From assembly GCA_902702965.1 (NCBI GenBank), contig CACRXP010000019.1, positions 439,198-503,197 of the forward strand: a stretch of DNA of 64,000 nucleotides, read 5' to 3'. Shown here piece by piece: positions 38,601-50,600 of the stretch. Both the position numbers and the translations under genes were made by a program. Each line of letters starts with the position of its first letter. Position 1 is the first letter of the stretch. The notes under the pieces are model-generated. The model made no database searches and was not told where the DNA came from. It saw nothing but the letters and a program-made list of their open reading frames with translations. The stretch comes from Spirometra erinaceieuropaei. Taxonomy: Eukaryota > Platyhelminthes > Cestoda > Diphyllobothriidea > Diphyllobothriidae.

Positions 38601-41600
38601 AGCCGGGCCACCGTAGGTTTGGAAAGAACCGCATATGAGTCATCTGAAAGATGAGAACAAATGCTCAGCCAGCTACCGGGTCTAACATCACCACCGACCG
38701 TCTTCGGGGAGCATTTTTTTCGGACTATTGGAGGAAGGCGTCACCGGTTCATTCGGGTGTGAACATTTCAGCGCGGTGTTAACAACTGTCCACGTGCCTG
38801 CTTACTTCACTTTTCCTACTCTGATAGGCCTACTCGCTCAAAGTCCTCGCCTTCACGCCTTAGGGATGCCTGGCCATCTTGGCTGTCATAAAACAATCTA
38901 AAGATAATCCGTTTCCGACACGCTTCAACATCCACTTTAAAACCTAACTTATTAACCATCCTCGAGAAACCACCTGGCGTCCATCGCGTATGCGATCTGC
39001 TATGCAATTTACGCTCTATCCAGGTGATTTTCTATTCATTTGTGGCTCCCATTAGAATGCGTTTGTCAAGTCGGCGGGCTTGGGGCTTTCGTCTCATTTC
39101 CCACTCCGCTAACTTGTCGCCTTTGTCCAATTCGCTCCCATTCTACACAATTTTGGACATGTCAGGTTTCCTTTTCGAGCAATCCTTGTGCGTCATTCTA
39201 TTTCTACTTCTCTTACCTCCCTTCTGTTTTATTTGCACGTCCTTCATTTGCGTCCCGTCCTTTATTCCCCCTTTCTCATGTGGCTTCCGGCATTTTTAGA
39301 CTCCATTCCTAATGTCAGACAATTTCTTCGCCGACATTCTGCCTTCCTGCCGCCTTTATCATGAATCCTGTATCCCAGGCTCTTTCTCCCTCTTGTGTTT
39401 CGAGAAACGCTGTCATGCGTTACTTTCACCCGTTTCGGTTAACAAAAGCCGAGTAAAATCACCGTCTGTGGTAGCTATTCGGGCGAGCGTCGTAGCTGAT
39501 TTCGCGACAGGACCTTATGTGCCATCAAAAAATCCATTTCCCGATTGGGTGACCGATCGATTTCCACTTTGAAGACGCACATGACAGAGTGCATTCTTCC
39601 AGCTCGGTGATCAGCTTCGAGTATGCCTGTTCATCGCTTCCCGGAGCAGCATAATTCGGTCCTTTAAAAAAAGGCTGAGGACGTATCAGTAATCTCTCCA
39701 AGAGAGGTGTATGATCTGACTGACTGCCAGGTTAGGCCTTCATCTCTGAGAGAGTTCAGAATACTTGACAATGTGACTGTCTACGGCATAAAACTGGGTT
39801 CAGTCAGAAGTTCGCGGTGACATTCATACGGTGAACCAATGCGTGACGCTTATTGACATTTAAGTGGAGAGCTCGTTCTCTGCAGGCATCAGTGATGGTA
39901 AGGCTGATTACATGGTTACAGCGATTAGCCTCCCATTTGCTACAGATTTTATTAAAAGATCTGACAGTTATGACGTGCATGGTTAATGGGCCGTCGTCTC
40001 GTTCCCCGGTAGTGTATTAAACACTTCCCATCATTATTGGGCTGTTATTGTGAAAGTTGACGGTGATTCCCTACATACAGCTCTGTGCTACTGTCGACCG
40101 TCCTTGGGTGTTATTAGTTCACCTGCTGTGGCCTGCGCTGCACCGTTTCATCAGTTTCCCTATCTGACTTGTTGTTTATTGATTGGAATCTAAGTGGACA
40201 TCGAGCGAATGGAGGAGTGATGCTGGTGCGTGGTTGTTATGGATATGGAGACGCTGTAAGAGCCACGGGGTGGGGTGGGGGGCGGCAGCATGTCAGGACG
40301 GAGATTGTGCAGCCGTGGCATCGAACGCTTCGTCCGTTGAATTCCTCGGTTGTAATTCCGAACGCCGCCAGTCTGGCGTTTCGTCCTGCTTTGCTTATTT
40401 GTGGGTTGAAGAATATGGCCCAGAGCTTCTCTATTTTGTGATAGTACTGTTTCGAAAGATAGTGTCGGATATGTGCGTTTGTGCGTGGACACACAAGTAC
40501 TCAAACAGACTGACTTGGGTTTGCAACGCGATTTTACAATGTGACTGTGCAGGGAGATATAATTAGGCGTCGGCAGCGTTTCACAGCTTAGATTGAGAGT
40601 TAGGGAAAATCTGGTTCACGTTAGTTAATGTTCCAGTTAGTGTTCATCACGCGTAGATGTCGCTGTGCTGCTGTTTTGCCCTTTCGCGACAGTTTTGTTC
40701 ACCTGCCTTCCTTGATTTTGGGGTGACATTTTTGATCTTTCGTAGCCATTTCATCGATCTGGCATTCGGCTTTTAAAAAGGGGTTCTGCGTCTCTTTTTG
40801 ATCACTTAGGAGGTGCTTTTCTTAACGTCCGCTGTACAATTTGGGTCCTGACCTCTTACACTGTTGCATAGGAGACACGCTGCACTGCTACTGCTGTTGA
40901 CTCTGCCGTACTTTTCCCCTCTCCTACAATGCACTGGTGATTACTCTGCCGCCTCAGCATGGTGGACCGCTGGCCATCGAGGTCGACATCAATTGTGAGT
41001 GGCAGCATGTCTGGACGGGGTGTTTACTGTTGTTCCGCGTCGAAGGCTTCGTCCATTGGACTCCTTGGTTGTAATCCCGAACGCCGCGGGTTTGACGATT
41101 CGTCGCGCCTTGCTCATTGTTGGGTTGCATTATGTGGCCGGAATTCCGGTAAACTCTGTATTTGGCGGCAGTACTGGGTTGATCACTTGTTACCATTTCA
41201 TCGCCCTGCCATCCGCATTGCTACCAGTGGCTGACGTCACAAACGAATTCCATTCTCCCATTCTGATCGATTATGAGGTAGCCGTCTTAGCGGACACTGT
41301 AAAACTTCGGTTCTGACTTCACATACGAGACACACTGCAGACTAGTTGGCTAGCGATGATTGCTGTTGACAGATGCAGGACTTTGCTATTAGCTGATATG
41401 CTGTGTTCGAAGGTGACTGACGAATCCAAGTCTAACTGTAGATGTGAGCTGACAGTGGGGGCAGTTTTGGGGTGTGAGGATTGATTATTGCTGTTGATGA
41501 AAAGGCCATCGCTGAGGAGGCCTGGAATTTGTGTGTACATCAAAAAGGTAAGAGGCTTGTAGGAGTTTCGGATCACTGTAACCTTGCGATGATTCTGCAG

Positions 41601-44600
41601 TTTTTCTTTCATCTGGAAAGAAGAGGATGCTTTCATTTGAAACATGATCCTGGTCTTCATGAGGCTCATAGGATGCACAGAAATTGCAGGAACTCGGACC
41701 GAAATCCTTTGATGCGTCTACGTACTGAGAATATGGCATTAGTCCATAAGAATCAGCCGTCGTCTTGGGCTCAACGCTGCTTCGGGGAGGCCGCAAGACT
41801 TACTGGCAGAGAACACGTCTCCAAGTCAATTTCGACGGAACATCCCCCCACTCGCCAACATGAAGAAACCTGTTGGAAAGGGCTCTACTTAATTTACGGT
41901 AGATTTCGCCCAGGTCTGCAATTCTATAGTCAAATGCACCGACTACAGGGCAGGGGGGGGGGTCAAGGAAAAAGGGGGACAGGCGTACTCACCCCTCGAA
42001 TTTGAAATCGCTGCCGTGGAGAACCGTCATATGACTGGCGTCCCCACCGAGGGCCCTGAAGGCGCTAGATACGACGCATTCCACAAAGACGCTCCGAGGC
42101 TTCATCAGCTGCCAGGAACATTCGCCTTGGAGGAAGGCGGCGATGTCGTCGATCAGGATGATCACCTACGGCAGGAGAGCGAGGGACGAGGGGAGATGCC
42201 GGTTAATGCCATGCATTAACTAGGAGAATGACGGTGTGTGTGTGTGTACTTTAAATGTCAACCTACCCACGCGCAGTAGGACTTGGCTCGTTTGGACGGC
42301 AGGTTGGTAGATTACCCTAATTGGAAGTAGAATCTACCTTCCGGGCAGCATAACCATCGTGATAAGCAACACCGCCCACACTGGCCTTTTTGCACGTCGT
42401 AATCGAGAATGGTCATTATCGGCAGAATAGTATTACCGACAAAGGCAAGGGAGAGTGGGATAGCCATTTCTGGCTTATTAGCCGTCGCCAGCTAGTCATA
42501 CCTAACCCCGAAGTGTGGAACACCTGGTGCTCGATCCCGCGACCTGTTAGTTAGAAATCCAACACCTCTAACCGCTGAGCCACGGGCTCGTTGTCTTGCC
42601 AGTTGCGATCGGGAATATACAATAGTAGGGGACGCTCACCGATCGTTTCTACGGAACACACTCGTCTCCCTTGTCTTTGCCGGTAATACTATTCCGCCTA
42701 TATCCTGCGCAGCTGTGCGGCTGCTGGTTGGGCTCGAGAGTGGGCCCGTAGGGCGCAACGAGACGACTGAGTTCCGTGGAAACGCTCAGTGAGCGCCCCT
42801 CTACCATGGTAATTATCATCATATCGTAGCTGGGGTTACGAACCGCAGCCCTTTTAGGATAGTCGCATAGTGCTGAGAAGTACCACTGGCAAAGGCAAAG
42901 GAGCCTGCCATAGTAATTTCTGGTTAATTATTTGCTGTCACTAGGCCGTCAGAGCCCCACGACAGTCTTAGGAGTGCAGAAATTTGTAATTGGATTCACT
43001 TGGTCCCGGAGCTCTAATACTTCAGCCACCCGTTCACCCCTTGTTGGCTTTGATTGAGATTATGCAAAGTCACCACGTGGAGGTGATGTTTGCCAATCTG
43101 CTCTAGTTGCAAAACGAAATACGGCGACTTCAAATTAGGACCCCCTCTCGACCCGATGGTATGACGACACACGACCAGCAATTTAGAAGTAGCACGACAA
43201 AACTCAGGAGGTATGCAGCGGTTCCTACTGGTTTATTTGCTGTAGTCGGAGGGGAACACCTGCAATTTGGGCCCAAATCCAACATCAAAGTGGGCTAGGA
43301 GTGAGGAGGATGGGACTTACATGAACGCCAGTGATGCGTGAGAGTTGAGCCAGCAGTCGCAGTGCCACTGTGTGGCCTAGGTGGGGCAGACCACTGGGTG
43401 AGAGGCTCCACAAGCAGCGAATGAACTTCGACCCGTTGCCAGAGGCAAGTCTGGCACTGAGGGCGGTTCGTGATTCAGGCAGGAGAGAGCAGATGGCCTC
43501 TAGAGTAGTCCCAGCCTCCGCCGGCGACATTCCTGCCTCCGTGAATGTGAGCTTGGAGAAGACCTCGGTCAGGGATCGGATGTGCTCCGAAGAGAGGGAG
43601 GCTGCAGCAGAGTCTGAAGAAGTTGGGAAATGACAGTTAAAGATCCTCGCTTAAACAGATGTGACTATCCAGCATTCCCTGTACTACAAAAGGTGACTAC
43701 GATTGCGCGTGTCAGGCGTGGGGTCCAGTCTGCGGGAGGGGTTTGCATCCAATCCACTGGCCTTTGCATTTATGACGGCATTGCCTGTTATTTATTCACT
43801 CTCAGTCCTTTTCGTGTTTTAAGACGCTTATTTGTACATTAACGTAGTCTTTGGCCTGCACAAACGGGTACTAGCCACAGCCGAAGCACTGGCCATTCGA
43901 CTAGCGAACCCAGCACTCTGTTGTTTGAAGACGCTGACACAAGCAGTCTGTCTGCCCTGACCGACTCCAGACGCTGATCGCACGCCGTCCCGACGCCCTG
44001 AGAGCAGTGACACGCACTTACAGCGCTTACAATCTAACCGACACCCCCCTCCCCCTCCCACCCCAACTCCAGCATCCTCAACACGCTGACTCCGTTATGC
44101 GGACGGAGTGAGAACATGGAGCCCGATTAACCCTGCCCCTGTCTACAATTCGAATGATCATTACCCTGGTAACTGTATCGGTCTGATGATGAGTTACCGA
44201 AAACACATGTTCGCCAACCGACTCTTCAATTTTTACTTTGCTTTACCAGCTAGTAGATTTGAAAAATCGCGTTACCGGCACAGACGCCTGATTGATGGGT
44301 TTTCTTTTGAAGTGTAAATGGAATTTATGGCCAGGATGTCGTTTTCTTGTGCCTACATGCGCTGACTCCGGACAGAGGAATCGACTTGCTGCCTTTCTGC
44401 GCGAAAGACGGCAACGCAGTTGGTTAATAACGCCCAAAAAAAACTCATCGAATTGCCGTCTTTTGGGGCCGTTCTATCTTTAATAATTTCCGCCATTCCA
44501 AACACCCCATGTTATATTTGGTTTCTAGAGGATGGAAATTGGCGGCAAATGGGAAACACCCGCAGTCATTCATGCGGGTATAAGTCAGTTTGAAGGAGTA

Positions 44601-47600
44601 TTTAATTTGCAAAAAATATCCAGTACCTGAGAATCTGAGTGCCCGACCGTACTTCAGACAGGCAACAACTACGTTGTATTGATGATGATTATTATTATTA
44701 TTATTATTATTGCAAGTCGACACACCTTGCTTACAGTGGTCGAGGAATGCTCCTACACTGAAGAAACTGATGCGAGGACTGGCAGCCGTAGAGCTGTTGC
44801 GTCAGCCGCTAGCATCTAGTATTAGCGCGGTCGCGCTTTGGCGAATTATCAGAGATAGAAATAAGCAGGACGGACTAGAATGGTCTACAAGTAAGTAAGA
44901 CTACGATTTTTATTCGTCGAACCCGAAATAAGTATCGTTATATGTCCGTTGAAGCCTTTAACAGGAAACAGTTGCCGATGTTCCCTAAAGCGACAACTAC
45001 GAAAAGGATGAGGGAATTTGTGCCTCATTTGCAAAAAGCCATGACAAGGTCATCTTAAATAAGAAATTGATTAGATAAGTTCCCCTTATTGGCTAAGAGG
45101 TAGGCTGATTACAAGCCCTCATTTTGGATTGGTGCTTTCTTCCGTGGTGAGGTCTTATTCTTGGATAAGCCTAAGAATGCGACCCAGATGGTCATATGTG
45201 GCAAGAACTTCCCAACAGTGCGCGCTACATCGCCTGTAACCTTCAAACACTTTCGACAGTTGATAGTTTGGATGGCTATGGAATTCGGAGAGCAGCAAAA
45301 TATTAACAGCAAGGTGTTCATCAACATTGTGAAGGATGTCTTCGGCTAAAACGACATCCACCAACGTCGAATGAAGAGCATAATTCAAAACGATAATGCT
45401 CCTCTTCAGCAGAAAATACTAACAGCAAGGTGCTCATCAACATGGTGAGGGATGTCTTCGGCTAAAACGACATCCATCAACGTCGAATGAAGAGCATAAT
45501 TCAAAAAGATAATGCTCCTTTTCAGCTAGTTAAGGAGGTGCCACTCCGGTAATGCGGGCAAGTATAATCTACAGCATGTGGCCTAACTCATGAAACTTGA
45601 TGAGAGCAATCGTGCGGTCTAACTTCTACACATACGTAATTTAGAAACGGAAGGAGCAAAACATTAACAGTTCCAACAAAATATCATTATTTATATGGCT
45701 ATTGTGTCGTGCATTCATAGCCGTAGAACGGAGCGCGAAAGTGAGAATAAATAATGAAAATGGTTGCAGTGTAAAGAGAATGGCATGTCCTTCCGTGTTT
45801 TTTGGTGACGTGAAAGAAACAGCCGAAAGTGTCAAATTCTTTCTTGGTTTCCCGTGTAAAAATGTGAATTACACGTACATCCGTCAACTGAATGCGGTAC
45901 TAAAACACTTCTAAAAAGATAACTTATCAGAGAAAGTTTTCTACCTGATCGAAAGCATATTTGTTGCGGACTTTTGTCGTGGACGTCCATTTTATGCGAC
46001 AATGAGGTTTCACGTTTGGATGAGCCTTCAAATGTGACGCAAACGACCGTAGGCATGAAAAAGAACGTCCAAACGCTCATTACTGCAGTAAATGCTTTTA
46101 AGAAGCATCTGATTTTGAAGGTTTTAATAAACGCATAACGCAGAATCTGTCTTTATGGGCAATCAACTGAAAACACAGAAAATCCCGACGTATTCAGCGA
46201 TATTTCAAAGGCCGATCTGAAACTCCGCGTCAGCCAGAACAAAGGAAAAGTGCAAGTTAATTTCTTGAAAGAAGAGTTCACTTTATTTACACAAAATGGC
46301 ATGTTTGGGATTACATCTGCCAGACCTGCTCAAATTCATCGATCAACGACAAGCGTGGCAACATGTGGCCTTATGAAAACGTTTATTCCTATGACGTCCC
46401 TACCGGTGAAATCAAGAAAAATCCTGTTTGCCTTAATGAATCGCATCTAAATTGACACAAAAGCGAAAAAGATACAACGAATTCTCGGGAGACCGCTATA
46501 CCTGACATTACACAAATTCTTAAAAGATATTTAAATGTGGACTTCACTAGACGATTATCTTCGGAGGTTACCCTGTTTGTACTATCATGTTCACTCAGTG
46601 TGTTGCATAGACAGGCTTTCTGTACATCGAAAACTAAAGATTACAAAATAACAACCATTTTTGACATTCCCGGAATTTTCCGATTTCCTAAAAAGTGGCA
46701 TTTCCAAGCAAATTAATTCTTTTGTTTTCGACCTCCTAGAGTTATTATTTACTAATATTATTGGATTCACGCATTGGTGTCGGTCTGCGGGCAATTAGCG
46801 ATCATTTGCAAATTTCTAAGCCTTTCATCTGTTAGGTCGCGTAGTGTAGCTTTTCAGTCAACAACCAACCCTGCCGTCGACGACCTACATATTATTTCGA
46901 TTGCTGACCAACGGGGATCTTAATCCTATCTAAAATCTTTTAGGCTTGCGAAGAGGAACTAGCAATGCAGGAAAAGCATGATGTTGTGCTTAATAATCAT
47001 GTTGAAAAAAAAAACAGTAGACAACTTTGCTGTCTCCATGTCTGAAAGGCTTAATTCCGTTTAAAATGAGAACGGACAATCAACAAAGTACCGTTTTGTA
47101 TTTGTTATTTTTCATTACTCTCTCACTTTCATGCATACTCTTAGTTGGGCGCCCTTATATTTAGTCTTAATCAAATGGTTGGAAATGTATTCGTCTCCTG
47201 AAATTCGAGTTTTGGGGGAAAAATTAGTAAGTACTAGTAAACAACGAACAGTATTGGTAAATATTAAATTATAGACCAAATTCTGTCCTCTTTTAAATAA
47301 GGGTCGTTTCTTTGGTGCTCTGAAAATTTGGAAGACGCAGCGTGGGCCGACTTAATATTTCAGGGATTTCATTGCGAAACTCACATTTTATGAGTTAAAC
47401 TAACTACTGTATACGACATGTGGGTATAAAATTGAACAAACCTGTTGCGTGTTTCATAGCCGACTCGGCCGCCGCTGACTCATGCGTGGGGTATGCATTG
47501 GCCAAAAGCGTGGTTAAGGGCGGTTTGGTAAAGCTCTGTCGAAGACCGTCCATACGGCAGTCCAGGTGGCTAAAAACGGCCTCCTTCAAATCGTTCGCCG

Positions 47601-50600
47601 AGACCTCACCCCTCAGATAGGCTGCCTCCAATCCCTCGTAGGCGGCAAAGTCGGATTTTCCGCAGGAGACTCCTGGTACAACAGAGAAAAAAGGAAGGGT
47701 GAGCGTCCCCTACCATTATATATATATAATGTCAAACAGAATAACCAGACACTACAAGAGGCATAAGGAACGCCTGTTAGACTACCGATGCCACAGCCTG
47801 GGCCCAATTTCTAAATAGATGCATGCTAGAGGAGACGCATCGTTCTCATTATTGGCCCGTTCTCCGTCTCCCAGCAAGATGACCTCCCCTTAACCGGAGG
47901 CGTGTCAGGCATGTATTCGACAATTCGACCGTCCAAAGCCACAGCGTCCGCGTCACGTGCTTCACGGAGCGTGCGAATTAGTTTGTAGTGATCGCAGACT
48001 TGTGCCCCTAAAGCGGGCTACGCGATAGATGCGCTGGACCAACACTGAGGGCCAGGTCGGAGTCCGGCAGGTGTTATCGGGAATTCACACCCATACCCAT
48101 TGGGGTGTAGTGGCAGGCCCAGTTGCTGGCTCACGCTGCACCAACTGGGATCCGTAACGTCCCCCCACTGTTGTTATGGTATAAAGTCCTGGCCAGTGTA
48201 CGTTGCGAACCAATGGGTGCAGTGGTACACCTAGGTGTGGGTTTTCGTCGTGCCGGCCATCTGCGGCCTTCTTGACTGTCTTGACACCTGACCCAGGGGA
48301 GGAGGAGGAGGAGGAGGAGGAGGAGGAGGAGGAGGAGGAGGAGAAGGAGGAGGGAGTGTTGTAGATGCGGCGCAAGTCTACTGTCGCCTAATAGTAGCTC
48401 ATGCGCAAGTCGCCGTCCCTGCTCTCACCCTGTAGTAGAGCACATGGCTGACATCGTCGACAACGAAAGTTAGGCGGTCGATCGAAGACTTTCGCAGCAT
48501 CTATCGCACTTTCTCATCTTTCGCACACCTTGCTTCGTTGACAAGATTATGTAAAGACAGCCAGAGGTTTGTTCAGGTTCGAGGGCTAATAAAGCTAAAA
48601 AGACCGTCTACACGTGCCACACACGGTCTAGTACGGTTGTTTATAGTGAAGAAAGGAAGTGTTGGATGGGAACGTCAGGACGACGGGACGTCAAAACGGA
48701 CGCAGTGGCTGACGTGGCGTGAAGCCACAGGCATACGCGGTCCTCCCTTTCGTCTGGCCCAACGGCGCGGTTTGTTTTCAATGGCCTGGAGTATGGATAA
48801 AAGTAAGAATGCGGAAACGGAGCAACAACTACCGAGGCCTCACCCTTGGCGGCATCCAGATGCACCAATGGGAAGACGACATACTTCAGGAAGGCGAGAA
48901 CACCATTACCGTCGGCGGCCGTGACACCAGGCGGACAGACAGCCTGCTGCAGTTTGGCTTTCACCGAGGAGCTCGGTTCAAGAAGGTCGATTTTCGAGTC
49001 CACTTCGGAGGCTGACATTTTGCCGCCGGTCAGGCCCGGCACCATGGGATTCATCAGATGGATACGTTTCTTGTAGCCCAGTCGAGGCAGATACTGTGGG
49101 CAAGATAGAGGTGGAAGGAAACGCAGACAAGTTGACACAGTGTCTGGTCAAACAAAGAATTTCCATTTAATTACCCTGAGATTTTTCACATTTGCAACAA
49201 AGTTCGGCTGTTTCATTCAGGTTACTTCATATGCATGACATTAAGCACTCATCGGTTATTAGATGAGGACGGATAATCATGTCTTTCAAAACTTTCCCCT
49301 ACTCCAAAGAGAATATTTGTCGGTTTCGGAATTCTGCGTTACTTTTACCCCGCCTACTGATGCATGGTGAACCATTTCTATCCTTGTTGCAGTAGAAAGT
49401 CCTGGTCAGTCTTCGGATTGAACCAGGGGATAAGGTGGTACGCCTAGGTGCGGGTTTACACCGTCCCAGCCACCTGCAACTCCATCCGCCTCTGGTCTTT
49501 TTGACTCCGTTTTGACACCGGATCCAGGTTGGGAAGGAAGGGGGGGGGGGAGTAGGGTGGATGCTTCGCAAATCTACTACCACCGTAAAATAACTCACGC
49601 CTGGGTCACTGTCCCTGCTCTAACCCTGCACATGTCAAACAATAACGGACGGCAAAGAGTAGGGAAGGTGAGGCAGTCCGAGTAAACGATCTCCTCAAAG
49701 GACTTCTATTATGTAACGAAGTGTGTGAAACAGTAATCGAAATGTCCGTATGTGTCTGCATAAAGAAACAATTGTCTACCCGCGGTCGTAGTGCTCATTA
49801 CCAGGGAATGCAATTTTGTGCTAATGAGTATACAGCAGCGTACTGGCTCTTGACGACTTACGCACATCGCACTCAAGTGAAAAATCGATAATCAGGATGT
49901 AGTTTGGCATGTTATTTCGATATTTTAATAAAGTAACTCATAGTTCTTATAGAGTAAACAAAAAATCTACTTCTTACCATGATTCAGTTAAAAAAAGGCT
50001 TCTTCAAATTGTGTACTTAAGGGATAAAAAATATAAATATCCCTGAGAGGCTGGCATATAAAACTGTTTGAATTTGAAGAATGAGGCTACCGTGATGGTT
50101 TTATTAAAAATCTAGCTAGTACTTACTGATAGAATTGCAAAGCTTCTGTGGTTTTATAATTCTTCACTGCCCGCTCCATAAGTTAGACGCTGGTGCCCTG
50201 AAACCTGGCCCTGCTTCTAAGTTGAAGAACAGTTCGATAAATACCTCATCAGAACGGACTTATTATATTGGCAGTATGTTATTACCGACAAAGGCAAGGG
50301 AGACTGGAATGGCCATTTCTGGTTTATTAGCCGTCGTCAGCCAGTCATACCCAATCCCGAGGCGTGGAACACCTGGGTCTCGTTAGTTAGAAGTCCAACG
50401 CCTCTAACCACTGAGACACGAGCCCGTTGCCCTGTTGGTTTCGATCGGGAATATACAATGGTAGGGGACGCTCACCGATCGTTTCTACGGAACACACTCG
50501 TTCCGTTGTGCCTTACGGGCTCTCTCTCGAGTCCAATCAGCAGCGGCACAGCGGCGCATTATATAGGCAGTATGTTATTGCCGACGAAGGCAAGGGAGAC

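Noticed and set aside
33000..39310. Similar frames near 33.0-33.3 kb and 39.0-39.3 kb as a paralogous gene pair
   Set aside because: They are the two arms of the inverted duplication; frames differ by shifts and stops, so selection on a protein is not seen.
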